From contig NZ_JAHXRQ010000006.1 in assembly GCF_019392335.1 (NCBI RefSeq), positions 62,001-126,000 on the forward strand: DNA of 64,000 bases. Reading direction: 5' to 3'. This document shows, piece by piece, positions 50,984-60,887 of the stretch. Positions within the stretch are counted from its first letter, which is position 1. Each line of letters starts with the position of its first letter. This stretch comes from Mameliella sp. CS4 (lineage in GTDB: Bacteria; Pseudomonadota; Alphaproteobacteria; Rhodobacterales; Rhodobacteraceae). The notes beneath the pieces were generated by a model. It worked only from the letters and a program-made list of their open reading frames with translations. It had not been told where the DNA came from and did not search any database. A program made the position numbers and the translations under genes.

Positions 50984-52683
50984 CACGCCACCAGGTCCTC
51001 TGTCTTGAGGTTCGCCAGCGCGCTGACCTCGGCCCGCGCCTCCGCCAACAGCCCGGTATGTTCCGGCAAGAGCCGCTGGATATAGAACCCGGCCAGCCGC
51101 GCATCGGCACTGTCCGGCGCGGCCATCGCCGCGCGCAGGTGGTAATGCGCGCCCAGCACCCGGGCAAAACCCATCAGGTAAGGCACGGCACTGCCGAAAC
51201 GGTCGCCCATCTCGCGAGCCACCAGCGCCTCGGTTGTCTCGCGCAGCGATTCCGCCGCCTGCCAGACCGGTTCGGCCAACTCGGGCATCTTGCCGCGCGC
51301 CGCCTCGGCGCCGCTCTCGACCTCGTCCAGCAGGGCAAAGATCGCCTCGCCGCCGTCCATCATCTTGCGCCCGACAAGGTCCATCGCCTGGATGCCGTTG
51401 GTGCCCTCGTAGATCGCCGTCACCCGCACGTCGCGCAGGTACTGCGCGGCGCCGGTTTCCTCGACATAGCCCATGCCGCCATGCACCTGCACGCCAAGGT
51501 TGGCCACCTTGATGCCGGTTTCGGTGCCAAAGGCCTTGGCGATCGGCGTCAGCAGCGCGGCGCGGGATTTCCAGTCGGCCTCGCCCGTCGCCTTGCCCAG
51601 GTCGATCGCCACCGCCAGCGACAGGGCAATCGCCCGCGCGGCAAAGGTTTCAGCCCGCATGGTGGCCAGCATCCGCCGCACATCCGCATGACCGATGATG
51701 GTGCCCTCGGGGCTGCGGCCCTGCTTGCGCTCCTGCGCGTAGGCCAGCGCATGCTGCAGCGCGCCCTCGGCGACGCTGACCCCCTGCACGCCCACGCCCA
51801 GCCGCGCGTTGTTCATCATGGTGAACATGGCGCGCATCCCGTCGTGCGGCTCGCCCACCAGCCAGCCCTTGGCGCCATCATACTGCATCACACAGGTCGG
51901 CGAGCCGTGCAGGCCCATCTTGTGCTCCAGGCTGACCACATGCAGGTCATTGGCCACGCCCGGATTGCCGTTTTCGTCCGGAATCAGCTTGGGCACCAGG
52001 AACAGGCTGATTCCCTTGGTCCCCGGCACGCCATCGGGCAACCGCGCCAGCACCAGGTGGCAGACATTCTCGCTAAAATCATTATCGCCCCAGGAAATAT
52101 AGATCTTCTGCCCGGTGATCGCGTAGGTCCCGTCATCATTGGGCACAGCCTTGGACGACAGTGCCCCCACGTCCGACCCGGCCTGCGGCTCGGTCAGGTT
52201 CATCGTGCCCGCCCATTCGCCGGAAATCAGCTTGGGCAGGTAAAGCGTCTTCAGATCGTCGCTGGCATGATGTTCCAACGCGTCGATCTGCCCCTGGCTC
52301 ATCAGCGGGTTCAGCTGCAGCGCAAGGCAGGCCGCGCCCAGCATGTCGTTGACACAGGTGGTCACGGTCAGCGGCAGCCCCATGCCGCCGTATTCCTCCG
52401 GCGCCGAGGTCGCGATCCAGCCACCTTCGGCCAGCGCGGCATAGCCATCGGCAAAGCCCTTGGAGGTCCGCACCACGCCATTTTCCAGCCGCGCAGGGTC
52501 AAGATCGCCATTGCGTTGCAAGGGCGCCAGCACCTCTTCACACAGCTTGCCCGCCTCGCCCAGGACGGCGGCGACGGTTTCACGGTTCGCTTCGGCAAAG
52601 CGTTCTGTCTCGGCAACGGCGTCATAGCCGACAACGTCGCGCAAAAGCCGCATGTAGGCATCGATCGGCGCACGATATGGCAT
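50983..52683 (-). CDS. acyl-CoA dehydrogenase, DmdC-like
   Basis: FAD-dependent acyl-CoA dehydrogenase of 566 aa starting MPYRAPIDAYMRLLRDVVGYDAVAETERFAEA, with GTMNLTEPQAGSDVGAL, LGVHG-type VQVHGGMGYVEETGAAQYLRDVRVTAIYEGTNGIQAMDLV, and an extra C-terminal helical domain. This longer form is the group that includes DmdC, which acts on 3-methylmercaptopropionyl-CoA from DMSP. The substrate is not provable here. I start at 52683, after the GGAGG-type site. It is coupled to the MBL hydrolase and would feed electrons to ETF and EtfQO. Confidence 0.9.
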   Translation of the reverse strand: MPYRAPIDAYMRLLRDVVGYDAVAETERFAEANRETVAAVLGEAGKLCEEVLAPLQRNGDLDPARLENGVVRTSKGFADGYAALAEGGWIATSAPEEYGGMGLPLTVTTCVNDMLGAACLALQLNPLMSQGQIDALEHHASDDLKTLYLPKLISGEWAGTMNLTEPQAGSDVGALSSKAVPNDDGTYAITGQKIYISWGDNDFSENVCHLVLARLPDGVPGTKGISLFLVPKLIPDENGNPGVANDLHVVSLEHKMGLHGSPTCVMQYDGAKGWLVGEPHDGMRAMFTMMNNARLGVGVQGVSVAEGALQHALAYAQERKQGRSPEGTIIGHADVRRMLATMRAETFAARAIALSLAVAIDLGKATGEADWKSRAALLTPIAKAFGTETGIKVANLGVQVHGGMGYVEETGAAQYLRDVRVTAIYEGTNGIQAMDLVGRKMMDGGEAIFALLDEVESGAEAARGKMPELAEPVWQAAESLRETTEALVAREMGDRFGSAVPYLMGFARVLGAHYHLRAAMAAPDSADARLAGFYIQRLLPEHTGLLAEARAEVSALANLKTEDLVA

Positions 52684-52805
52684 GGGGGTCTCCTCCGGCT
52701 TGGCAAGGACGCGCCGCTCTTGTAGCACGCGCGCAGCGCGGGTGTGAGGGTACTTCCCGCCGCCCGCGCTTCAACCGGAACGCCGCGTCATAAGGGGTCG
52801 CCGCG

Positions 52806-53747
52806 ATGCCTGCCCTACGTCTCAGCGCCAGCACCCAGGATCTGACCCGCGCCGCGGAGATCCTGGCAAAGGGCGGTCTTGTCGCCTTCCCCACCGAAAC
52901 GGTCTACGGGCTGGGCGCCGACGCGCGGCAGGATCACGCCGTGGCCCGAATCTACAAGGCCAAAGAGCGGCCCGAGTTCAATCCGCTGATCGTTCACGTG
53001 GCCGAGCTGGACGCCGCAAAAGAGCTGGTGATCTGGTCCGAGGCCGCCCAAGCCCTGGCCGATGCCTTCTGGCCCGGCCCGCTGACACTGGTGCTGCCCC
53101 TGCGCGCAGGCGCGCATGTGTCGCGGCTGGTGACCGCCGGTCTCGACAGCCTGGCGGTGCGGATGCCCGCCGCCCCGGTGGCGCAGAACCTGCTCCGCGC
53201 CTTCGGCGGGCCGGTGGCGGCGCCGTCGGCGAATCGCTCCGGCCAGATCAGCCCGACCCGCGCCGGCCACGTGCTCGAAGGGCTTGGCGACAGGATCGAG
53301 GCGGTGGTCGACGGCGGCCCCTGCGCCGTGGGGCTGGAATCGACGATCCTCGGCCTGACCGGCACGCCGCCCACGCTGCTGCGTCCCGGCGGCATCACCG
53401 AGGAAGCTCTGAACGAGGTCCTGAACACCCGCATCGCGCTGCGCCGCGAAACCGACGGCATCACCGCCCCGGGCCAGACCCGCTCGCATTACGCGCCACG
53501 CGCCAGCGTGCGCCTCAACGCGGTGGACTTCGAACCCGGAGAGGCCCGCCTCGGCTTCGGCGCGGTGCCCTGCGACCTCAACCTCTCGCCCGGGGAAGAC
53601 CTGACAGAGGCCGCCGCCAACCTCTTCGAATACCTGCACCGGCTCGACGCCACGGGCGCCGCGACCATTGCCATCTCCCCGATCCCGCACCTCGGCCTCG
53701 GCATCGCCATCAACGACCGCCTCAGCCGCGCGGCCGCCGAACGCTGA
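52806..53747 (+). CDS. tsaC: L-threonylcarbamoyladenylate synthase
   Basis: Makes the threonylcarbamoyl-AMP used for the t6A modification of tRNA. The 313-aa protein has GGLVAFPTETVYGLGADARQDHAVARIYKAKERPEFNPLIVHV at the start and AAPSANRSGQISPTRAGHV in the middle, followed by the Sua5 C-terminal domain ending LGLGIAINDRLSRAAAER. It is thus the Sua5 form (TsaC plus extra domain). The 116-bp inverted repeat lies after it. Confidence 0.95.
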   Translation: MPALRLSASTQDLTRAAEILAKGGLVAFPTETVYGLGADARQDHAVARIYKAKERPEFNPLIVHVAELDAAKELVIWSEAAQALADAFWPGPLTLVLPLRAGAHVSRLVTAGLDSLAVRMPAAPVAQNLLRAFGGPVAAPSANRSGQISPTRAGHVLEGLGDRIEAVVDGGPCAVGLESTILGLTGTPPTLLRPGGITEEALNEVLNTRIALRRETDGITAPGQTRSHYAPRASVRLNAVDFEPGEARLGFGAVPCDLNLSPGEDLTEAAANLFEYLHRLDATGAATIAISPIPHLGLGIAINDRLSRAAAER

Positions 53748-53783
53748 CCGCCCCCGCCAAGTGCCTGTTTCCCGGAGCCGCCG

Positions 53784-53899
53784 CTCGCTGATGCCGATCA
53801 GAGGCAAAGGGCCGGGGCCCGCAAGGGGGCGCAGCCCCGCGCTTTGCGCGGCTTGCCCTTGCGGGGCGCGGGCCTTTGGCTCAGGCATCTGTCAGCGAG
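53784..53899. repeat. 116-bp imperfect inverted repeat
   Basis: Nested arms pair throughout: CTCGCTGA/TCAGCGAG (outer), TGCC/GGCA, GAGGCAAAGGGCC/GGGCCTTTGGCTC with two mismatches, CCCGCAAGGG/CCCTTGCGGG, AGCC/GGCT and GCGC-TTT-GCGC in the centre, about 41 pairs in all. It lies between the ends of tsaC and yqgE. A further GC palindrome (GCCGCCCGCC near 53956 with GGCGGGCGGG near 54004) follows in the same 321-base gap, with no gene. Confidence 0.7.
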
Positions 53900-54068
53900 G
53901 GGTGGATACGGGACACGGGCACGGGCCTGTTTGCTGGTGAGCCCTTGAAGCCGACGCCGCCCGCCACGGGACATCCACGTCCGACAAGGGCCAGCCGAGG
54001 GGCGGCGGGCGGGCGATGGGCGCAGCCCGAGTCCCGCTCCCGCCCGCTCTCGATATCTCAGGCCTGAC

Positions 54069-54650
54069 TCAGGCCCGACCGCCCGCCGAACTCAGCGCCA
54101 GGGCCGCAACGCCCAGCGTCTTCAGCGCCGCTTCCCACTTGTCCATGTCGGCCATCTCGAAGATCAGCTCGGGCGTGGCGTCACAGACCAGCCAGCCGTT
54201 CTCGGCGATCTCGCTCTCCAGCTGACCGGCCGCCCAGCCGGCATAGCCCAGCATCATCATCCATTTCTCGGGACCTTCGCCCCGGGCAAGGTCCTCCAGG
54301 ATGTCCAGTGTCGCGGTCATGTGGATGTCGTCGCGCACTTCCAGCGTCGTCACGACCGACTGGTAATCCGGCGTATGCAGCACGAATCCGCGCCCCATCT
54401 CGACCGGTCCGCCGAAATGCACCGACCGTTCCGACAGGTCCGACACCTGGTCGATGTTGAGCTGCGAGAGCAGGGTCGGCATGTCCACGTCGTCGCTGGG
54501 CTTGTTCACGATCAACCCCATCGCACCCTCGTCGGAATGGTCGCAGATAAAGACGACGCTGTGCTCGAATCGCGGATCCCCCATGCCCGGCATAGCGATC
54601 AGCAGATGCCCGGTCAGGTTGGTCTGTGGGGTTCCGGTCTCGGCGGCCAT
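54069..54650 (-). CDS. YqgE/AlgH family protein
   Basis: A 193-aa protein of the DUF179 family with LTGHLLIAMPGMGDPRFEHSVVFICDHSDEGAMGLIVNKPS at the start, VHFGGPVEMGRGFVLHTPDY in the middle and LGYAGWAAGQLESEIAENGWLV. These are the family signatures. AlgH/YqgE members have been linked to alginate regulation and to transcriptional control, but no function is generally accepted. It converges on tsaC and diverges from the DsbD-N gene. Confidence 0.93.
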   Translation of the reverse strand: MAAETGTPQTNLTGHLLIAMPGMGDPRFEHSVVFICDHSDEGAMGLIVNKPSDDVDMPTLLSQLNIDQVSDLSERSVHFGGPVEMGRGFVLHTPDYQSVVTTLEVRDDIHMTATLDILEDLARGEGPEKWMMMLGYAGWAAGQLESEIAENGWLVCDATPELIFEMADMDKWEAALKTLGVAALALSSAGGRA

Positions 54651-54792
54651 ATGGCTCCCTTTCGCATTGGTCGGGTCTCACCATGACCGCCCCGGCGAGG
54701 ACTGGCAAGACCGTCACATCTTCGTCATCTGATACATGCGTTCGCCGGAACGTGACTTTTCATTTCACTCCGGAAGGGCCACATCCAATGTT

Positions 54793-55590
54793 ATGAAAAA
54801 GATGTTCGTGACCTTCCTGCTGATGCTGCTGCCCGGTCTTGCCGCCGCGCAATCCTATGACGACGTGGTCGAGGCGCAGATCCTGCCCGGCTGGCGGCTG
54901 CCCAATGGCGACCACATGGCCGCGCTGCACCTGAAGCTTGCCCCGGGGTGGAAAACCTACTGGCGCTCGCCCGGCGATGCGGGCATCCCGCCGCAATTCG
55001 ACTGGAGCGGGGCGCGCAACATGTCGGCCATCGGGATCTACTGGCCCGCGCCGCATGTCTTCTGGCAGCAAGACATGCGCTCTGTCGGTTACAAGGGCGA
55101 CGTGATCCTGCCGCTCAGGATCCGCCCCAGCCAGCTCGGCAAGGACGCGCAGCTGGGCGGGATCATCGACATCGGCATCTGCAAGGATGTCTGCCTGCCC
55201 CACCGCTTCCGCGTTTCGGCCAGCCTGCCCGCCGGGCAGACGAAACCCGATGCCCGGATCGCGGCGGCGATGGCCGACGTCCCCTTCGGGGCAGAAGATG
55301 CGGGCGTGACCGGCGTATCCTGCCGCATCACGCCACAGGCCAAGGGCCTGGGCCTGACCGTCTCGATCGCCATGCCGCGCGGCACCGGGCGCGAGGAAAC
55401 CGTGATCGAGACTTCGGACCCCAACCTCTGGGTCGCCGATCCCGACACCTCGTGGCAGGGCGGGCGCCTTGTGGCGCAGACCCGTGTGACGCATATGTCC
55501 GGCGGCGTCTTTGCGCTCGACCGTTCGGGCCTGCGGATCACCATCCTGGGCGGAAACATCCCCGTCGAACTGACCGGCTGCACCGGCTGA
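54793..55590 (+). CDS. periplasmic DsbD N-terminal-domain protein
   Basis: A 265-aa protein with a signal peptide (MKKMFVTFLLMLLPGLAAAQ) and a DsbD-alpha-like domain: LKLAPGWKTYWRSPGDAGIPPQFDWSGARN, then IGICKDVCLPHRF with a C-x3-C pair. No membrane or thioredoxin part follows, so it is a stand-alone periplasmic domain rather than full DsbD. Such proteins act in disulfide reduction or suppression of copper sensitivity (ScsB-like). It is convergent with the RND genes. Confidence 0.85.
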   Translation: MKKMFVTFLLMLLPGLAAAQSYDDVVEAQILPGWRLPNGDHMAALHLKLAPGWKTYWRSPGDAGIPPQFDWSGARNMSAIGIYWPAPHVFWQQDMRSVGYKGDVILPLRIRPSQLGKDAQLGGIIDIGICKDVCLPHRFRVSASLPAGQTKPDARIAAAMADVPFGAEDAGVTGVSCRITPQAKGLGLTVSIAMPRGTGREETVIETSDPNLWVADPDTSWQGGRLVAQTRVTHMSGGVFALDRSGLRITILGGNIPVELTGCTG

Positions 55591-55642
55591 ACCAACAGGG
55601 CAGAGGTCCCGGGTCAGGCCCGGGACAACGGCGCGCCGGCTG

Positions 55643-58600
55643 TCAGGCTTCTGCCTTTCCCCGCACACCGCGCCGCAAGAGCATCACGATCCCGCCCCCG
55701 AGATAGATCGCCAGCGGCAATGCGACGGCGCCCAGCAGGAACAGCACCAGCGCGGCGACCTCGGGTGACAGGCCGCCAAGGGCGGGCAGCCCCGGCAACA
55801 GATCGCCCGTGACGCCGGTATGGCCCAGCGTCGCCGCAAGCCATCCCAACATCACCATCACCGCCGTGACCAGCACCCCGCGCAGCCCCGCCCCGCGGAA
55901 CCGCAGCCCTTTCCTCAGGGCCGCCATTTGTTTCCCCAGGTCGTGCTGGATCGCCACCAGCGCGGGCACGATCAGCAGCACCAGCACCACGCCGAAGCCC
56001 AACCCGTAGACCAGGGTGATCACCGTGGGTTTCAGGAACTGCGCCTGCGACGAGGTTTCATACAGCAGCGGTGCAAGCCCCAGCACTGTAGTCGCCGTGG
56101 TCAGGAACACCGCCCGCAGACGGTCCGAGGCGCCGTCGATGATCGAGGGGATCAGCCCCCGGTCGCGGGCGTATTCGTCGATCTGTGTCACCAGTACGAT
56201 GGAATCATTGATGATGATTCCCGTCATCCCCAACAGGCCCACCACCGTGAACATGCTCAGCGGCACGTCCCACAGCGCATGGCCATAAATCGCCCCCACC
56301 AGCCCGAAGGGCACAATCGCCATGACTACAAAGGGCCGCGTCCAGCTGGCAAAGACCCAGGCTAGGACAAGGTAGATGCCCAGCAGCACCATGATCAGCC
56401 CATTGCGCGCATCGGTGAGAAAGTCGTTTTCCTGCTCGGCCAGCCCGGCGAGGCGATAGTCCACCTGCCGCGCTTCGGCGATCTGCGGCAGGATCTCTTC
56501 GCGCAGCGCCTTGACGACCTGCTCGGCCCTTGCCGCGTCATCCTCGGAAATGTCGCCGGTGACAGAGACAACGCGCAAACCGTTCTCGCGCCGGATGGTG
56601 GAAAAGCCGGTGCGCCGTTCGACCCGCACGATATCGGCCAGCGGGACATAGGCCCCGCCGGGTGTGCGCAGCTGCATCCGCTCCATGAAATCGGCGGTCA
56701 AAGCGCCCTCGGGCAATTCCACGCGGATCTCGGCAGAGCGCGGGCCGACGGGATAGGTCGCCGCCTCGATCCCGCCCAGCCGGTTGCGCAGGACCCGGCC
56801 CAGCCCATCGACATCGAACCCCAGCGCCAGCCCCTGCGGCGTCAGCTCCAGGATCAATTCGTCCTTGTCGTAGGCCAGGTTGTCCTCGACCGCCGAAACC
56901 TCGGGGAACCGCAGGACCGCCTCCTTGAGGTCTTCGGCGGCGGATTTCAGCACCTCGGAACTGGCGCCATAGAACTGCACGTCCAGGGAATCGCCCCCCG
57001 GCCCGCCGCGCCAGCCGCGAAAGGAAATCGCCTCGGCCAGCGGGTGGCGTTCGACACGCTCCTGCAGCTCGCCCACGAAGGCGAAGGACGAATAGGGCCG
57101 CAGGTCGGCATCGATCAGCTCGATGGAAATGGCGCCCAGTTGATCCGGGTCCTTGGTGTCGGCGCCGGGCAACGAGCGGCCCGCATTGCCGCCGATCTCG
57201 GCCAGGACATAGTCCAGCGGGTTGCGGCCATAGCGGTCCTCGTACTCGCGGCCCAGATCCTCGGCCGCCTTCTGGAACAGGCGCATCTGTTCGATGGTGT
57301 CCGCCCGCTTGGCGGTGGGCGACATGGAAAAATTGCCCGTGACCGATCCCTGTTCCGGCGAATTGAAGAACCGCCAGGTGACGTCGCCCCGGATAAACGA
57401 CGTCACCTGCGTCGCCAGTGCCACCACCAACAGCGCGAAAACGACGTAGCGCCCTGCCACGACGGCCCGCATGAACGGGCGGAACAGCCGCTCGCGGATC
57501 CAGCGAAAGCCCCGGTTGACCAGGATCGACGCCATGTCGATCCCGCCATCGGAAAGCGTCCGCAGCAGTGGCGCGCGTTCGGCCCTGGGCATCAGCGACA
57601 GGCGCAGCGCAATGGCAAATGCCACCAGCAGCGCCAGCCCCCCGGCCAGCACCGGCAGTTGCCCCCAGAGGACACCGCGCAGGTCTGCGACCGCAGCCTG
57701 CGCGCCCGCGATCACCGCCGGGACCCCGGTGAACAGCCCCAGCAGGCCCGCCAGGACGCCGGGCAGCGCCAGCACCGCCAGTGTCAGCAGCGCCACCGCC
57801 AGGACAGCCACCAATGTCACGCCGACCACGCCCAGCGCGACCCGCCACCACCGCGTGCCGCGCTGCTCGCGCGGTTTCAGCGCATGGGCCATATGGTTGG
57901 GCAGGATCAGGAAGCATTCCACCAAAGAGGCGATCAGCACCACGATCACCGTGAACGGAATGTCCGAAATCAGGTCGCCAAAGCGCCCCCCGATGGCCAC
58001 CAGCCCGAAAAAGGCGATCACCGTGGTGATCGTGGCCGAAAACACCGGCAGCGCCATGCGCCGCGCCGCGTTTTCGGCAGCGTCAAAGGGCCCCTGCCCC
58101 CGGCGCGCCAGATGGTCGGCATGTTCGCCCACGACGATGGCATCGTCCACCACGATGCCCAGCGTGATGATCAGCGCAAAGAGCGAGATCATGTTGATCG
58201 TCAGCCCCGCCATATACATCAGCGCGATGGCGGACAGCATTGCCGTGGGAATCCCCGCCGCCACCCAGAAGGCCGTGCGCGTGTTCAGGAACAGGAACAG
58301 CAGCATCACCACCAGCGCCAAGCCTGTCAGCGCGTTGTCGATCAGGATGTTCAGGCGCCCGGTGATGTATTCCGACCGGGTGCGGATCAGGTCGATCCTG
58401 ACGCCTTCGGGCAGGGCGGCGGTCAGCTCGGCGGCGACCTCCTCGACCGTGGTCTGAATGCCGATGGCGTCGCCCTCGGCCGAGCGGTCCACCCGGATCG
58501 AGATCGCCCGGTTTTCGCCTACGAAATAGCTGCGCTCGCGGTCGATCCCCTCGACCCGGATCAGCGCCACGTCGCCCACTGTCAGGCTGGATCCATCCGG

Positions 58601-59350
58601 GTTCGACCGCAGCACGATATCCGAAATGGCATCGGCAGAGCGTTTCTCGATCCCGGTGCGCACCCGCGCCCCCGCGCCCGCCACGTCGCCCGCCGGATCG
58701 GCCTGCACTTCGGCGGCGATGGCATCGGCGATCTCGCGCATGGTGACGTTGTGGGCGATCAGGTTCTGCACCGGCACCTCGATCACCGTCTGCGGCGCCG
58801 CAACACCCCGGATCGTGGTCTGTGTCACGCCCTCGGCAAAGAGCCGCACCACCAGTTCGTCGGCAAAGCGCGCCAGTTGGTCGACGCCCACCGGTCCGGT
58901 GATGACCAGATCCGTCACCCGGTCGCGCCAGCCGCCGCGCCGGACGCTTGGGTCGTCCGCGTCCTCGGGCAGCGTGGTGATTGCGTCCACCGCCTGCTGC
59001 ACGTCATCGGCGGCCCGCGCGATGTCCCAGCCGGGCTCGAACTCCAGCTCGATGGCGGCGCGCCCCTCTCGGGACACGGCGCTGGAGCCGATCACCCCCT
59101 CGACGGCCAGCAGCGCGGGTTCCAGCACCTGCACGATGGCGGCGTCCACGTCCTCGGCGCCCGCACCGTCCCAGCGGACCGAGACGTCGATCTCGTCGAT
59201 GATGATATCGGGAAAGAACTGCGCCCGCATGTTGGGCACCGCAACGACACCCGCCGCCAGCATGATCACCAGCAGCAGGTTGGCCACCGTGGGGTGGCGG
59301 ACGAAATAGCCAAAGATGCCGCCAGCGGCAGAGGGGAGCGCGCGCGCCAT
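55643..59350 (-). CDS. RND-family efflux permease with extra membrane helices
   Basis: Proton-driven inner-membrane pump of 1235 aa. The usual features are present: VRHPTVANLLLVIMLAAGVVAVPNM at the N-terminus, IITLGIVVDDAIVVGEHADH in TM4 with the proton-relay DD pair, and LVYGLGFGVVLVLLIVPALVAI in the last core helix. Two stretches are added. Residues about 506-600 carry two to three extra hydrophobic segments, and residues about 1150-1235 carry two more after the normal end. The membrane-fusion gene lies upstream and both run on the minus strand. No outer-membrane TolC gene is adjacent. Substrate unknown. Confidence 0.92.
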   Translation of the reverse strand: MARALPSAAGGIFGYFVRHPTVANLLLVIMLAAGVVAVPNMRAQFFPDIIIDEIDVSVRWDGAGAEDVDAAIVQVLEPALLAVEGVIGSSAVSREGRAAIELEFEPGWDIARAADDVQQAVDAITTLPEDADDPSVRRGGWRDRVTDLVITGPVGVDQLARFADELVVRLFAEGVTQTTIRGVAAPQTVIEVPVQNLIAHNVTMREIADAIAAEVQADPAGDVAGAGARVRTGIEKRSADAISDIVLRSNPDGSSLTVGDVALIRVEGIDRERSYFVGENRAISIRVDRSAEGDAIGIQTTVEEVAAELTAALPEGVRIDLIRTRSEYITGRLNILIDNALTGLALVVMLLFLFLNTRTAFWVAAGIPTAMLSAIALMYMAGLTINMISLFALIITLGIVVDDAIVVGEHADHLARRGQGPFDAAENAARRMALPVFSATITTVIAFFGLVAIGGRFGDLISDIPFTVIVVLIASLVECFLILPNHMAHALKPREQRGTRWWRVALGVVGVTLVAVLAVALLTLAVLALPGVLAGLLGLFTGVPAVIAGAQAAVADLRGVLWGQLPVLAGGLALLVAFAIALRLSLMPRAERAPLLRTLSDGGIDMASILVNRGFRWIRERLFRPFMRAVVAGRYVVFALLVVALATQVTSFIRGDVTWRFFNSPEQGSVTGNFSMSPTAKRADTIEQMRLFQKAAEDLGREYEDRYGRNPLDYVLAEIGGNAGRSLPGADTKDPDQLGAISIELIDADLRPYSSFAFVGELQERVERHPLAEAISFRGWRGGPGGDSLDVQFYGASSEVLKSAAEDLKEAVLRFPEVSAVEDNLAYDKDELILELTPQGLALGFDVDGLGRVLRNRLGGIEAATYPVGPRSAEIRVELPEGALTADFMERMQLRTPGGAYVPLADIVRVERRTGFSTIRRENGLRVVSVTGDISEDDAARAEQVVKALREEILPQIAEARQVDYRLAGLAEQENDFLTDARNGLIMVLLGIYLVLAWVFASWTRPFVVMAIVPFGLVGAIYGHALWDVPLSMFTVVGLLGMTGIIINDSIVLVTQIDEYARDRGLIPSIIDGASDRLRAVFLTTATTVLGLAPLLYETSSQAQFLKPTVITLVYGLGFGVVLVLLIVPALVAIQHDLGKQMAALRKGLRFRGAGLRGVLVTAVMVMLGWLAATLGHTGVTGDLLPGLPALGGLSPEVAALVLFLLGAVALPLAIYLGGGIVMLLRRGVRGKAEA

Positions 59351-59353
59351 CCG

Positions 59354-60805
59354 TCAGCCCCCCATCCGGGATTCGATGCGCGCGACCATCTCGGCAGGCA
59401 CTTCTTTTTGCGCCAGTTGTGTCAGGATGCGGGTCTTGGCCGCCTCGGGCATGACGGTATTGGCCTCGATGAAGGCGACCAGCTTGGCGCGTCGTTCATC
59501 GCTCAGCTCCAGCATGGCTTCCGGTTCCGGCGCAACGCCCGCGCGCAGCGGCTTGACCTTGATGCCTTCGCCCAAAAGCGGCGTACGTTCGGCCACGACT
59601 TCGCGCCCCTGAAGGCCGCGCGCGCGGATCAGAACATCATCGCCCTGGCGCCGCATGACCTCGACCACCACCGTCTCCAATCGGTCCTCGGCACCGACAA
59701 CCAGCACCTCGCCTGCCGCGTTGACCGCCGTGGCGGGCAGGCGCGCCACCCGGTCCAACGGCGGTTCCTCTATCCGCACGGTGACGAAATCGCCGGGCTT
59801 GAAACCGCGCGGCGCGTCCAGCGTGGCGAACAACCGCCGCCCGGTCTGGCCCTCGCCCACTGCGGCACTGTCGCGGGTGATCTGCCCCGAGGCGGTGATA
59901 TTGGTACCAAAGACATCCAGCGCCACCGTCACCGGCGCGGGCCGCAGGCGCCCGTCCCCGTCAAGAAGACGCGCATATTGCTGGGTCGACACGCGAAACG
60001 ACACCTCGAGCGCGTTCAGATCCACCAGCTGCGCCAGTTGTTCGTTGGCCGAGACCAGCCGCCCGGACACAACCGTCACCTCGGACAGGCTGCCCGCGAA
60101 GGCGGCCCGGATCTCGGTATCGTCCAGCCGCCTCTGGGCCTCGTCCCGCGCGATCTCGGCCCGGCGCAGCTGGGTCGCGGCCTGGTCGATGCGGGCCTCT
60201 GCCGTGGCCACCGCCTGGCGCCGTGTCAGCACCGCCTGCCTCTCGCTCGCCAGCGAAAGTTCCGCGCTTTCCACCGCCGCCGCCGTGCCGACGTTGCGGT
60301 CCAGCAGATCGCGCTGGCGCCGCAGCGCGGATTCGCGCAGGACCACCTGTTCCTCAGCCGCCGTCAACTCGTCACGTGCAATGACCAGCGCGCGTTCGGC
60401 CTCGCGCACTTCGGCCCGCGCATCCAGAAGATCGTTCTCGGCCCGGTCCAGCGCCGATTGCGCATTCGCCGGGTCGATCCGCGCCAGCAGTTGCCCGGCC
60501 TCGACCTGCCCGCCCTCGACGAATTCCGGGTCCAGTTCCACCACAGCGCCAGAGGCGGCGGCACGCAGTTCCAGCGTCCGGCGGCTCTGCACCTCGCCAA
60601 AGGAGGTCAGCACCGGCGTCACCGTTTCAAAGGCAACCGGCACCACGTTGACCGCAAAGACCCGCTCGCGCGCCTGTGGCACGCGGGCCTCCTCGGCCAT
60701 GCGCGCCTGTACGGCATCCCGCACCATGATCCCGGCAAACCCCAGCAGCCCCAGGGTCAGGGACAACAGGAACAGCCCCGTCAGGCTTTTTCGCAAAAAG
60801 CGCAT
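59354..60805 (-). CDS. RND membrane-fusion (HlyD/AcrA-type) protein
   Basis: A 483-aa periplasmic adaptor with an N-terminal membrane anchor (SLTGLFLLSLTLGLLGFAGIMV). The biotinyl-lipoyl half reads GEVQSRRTLELRAAASGAVVELDP..GGQVEAGQLLARID; a long coiled-coil hairpin follows (RAENDLLDARAEVREAERALVIARDEL...), then the returning lipoyl half and beta-barrel. It stops three bases before the RND permease start. The two form the inner part of an efflux pump. Confidence 0.92.
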   Translation of the reverse strand: MRFLRKSLTGLFLLSLTLGLLGFAGIMVRDAVQARMAEEARVPQARERVFAVNVVPVAFETVTPVLTSFGEVQSRRTLELRAAASGAVVELDPEFVEGGQVEAGQLLARIDPANAQSALDRAENDLLDARAEVREAERALVIARDELTAAEEQVVLRESALRRQRDLLDRNVGTAAAVESAELSLASERQAVLTRRQAVATAEARIDQAATQLRRAEIARDEAQRRLDDTEIRAAFAGSLSEVTVVSGRLVSANEQLAQLVDLNALEVSFRVSTQQYARLLDGDGRLRPAPVTVALDVFGTNITASGQITRDSAAVGEGQTGRRLFATLDAPRGFKPGDFVTVRIEEPPLDRVARLPATAVNAAGEVLVVGAEDRLETVVVEVMRRQGDDVLIRARGLQGREVVAERTPLLGEGIKVKPLRAGVAPEPEAMLELSDERRAKLVAFIEANTVMPEAAKTRILTQLAQKEVPAEMVARIESRMGG

Positions 60806-60887
60806 CTTTCAAACTCCGCGGTGCACCCTTCTGAAATAGAAGCGCGCGGGGGCAATCAAACCCCAGAGAGTTATACGCAGGTCCCGA

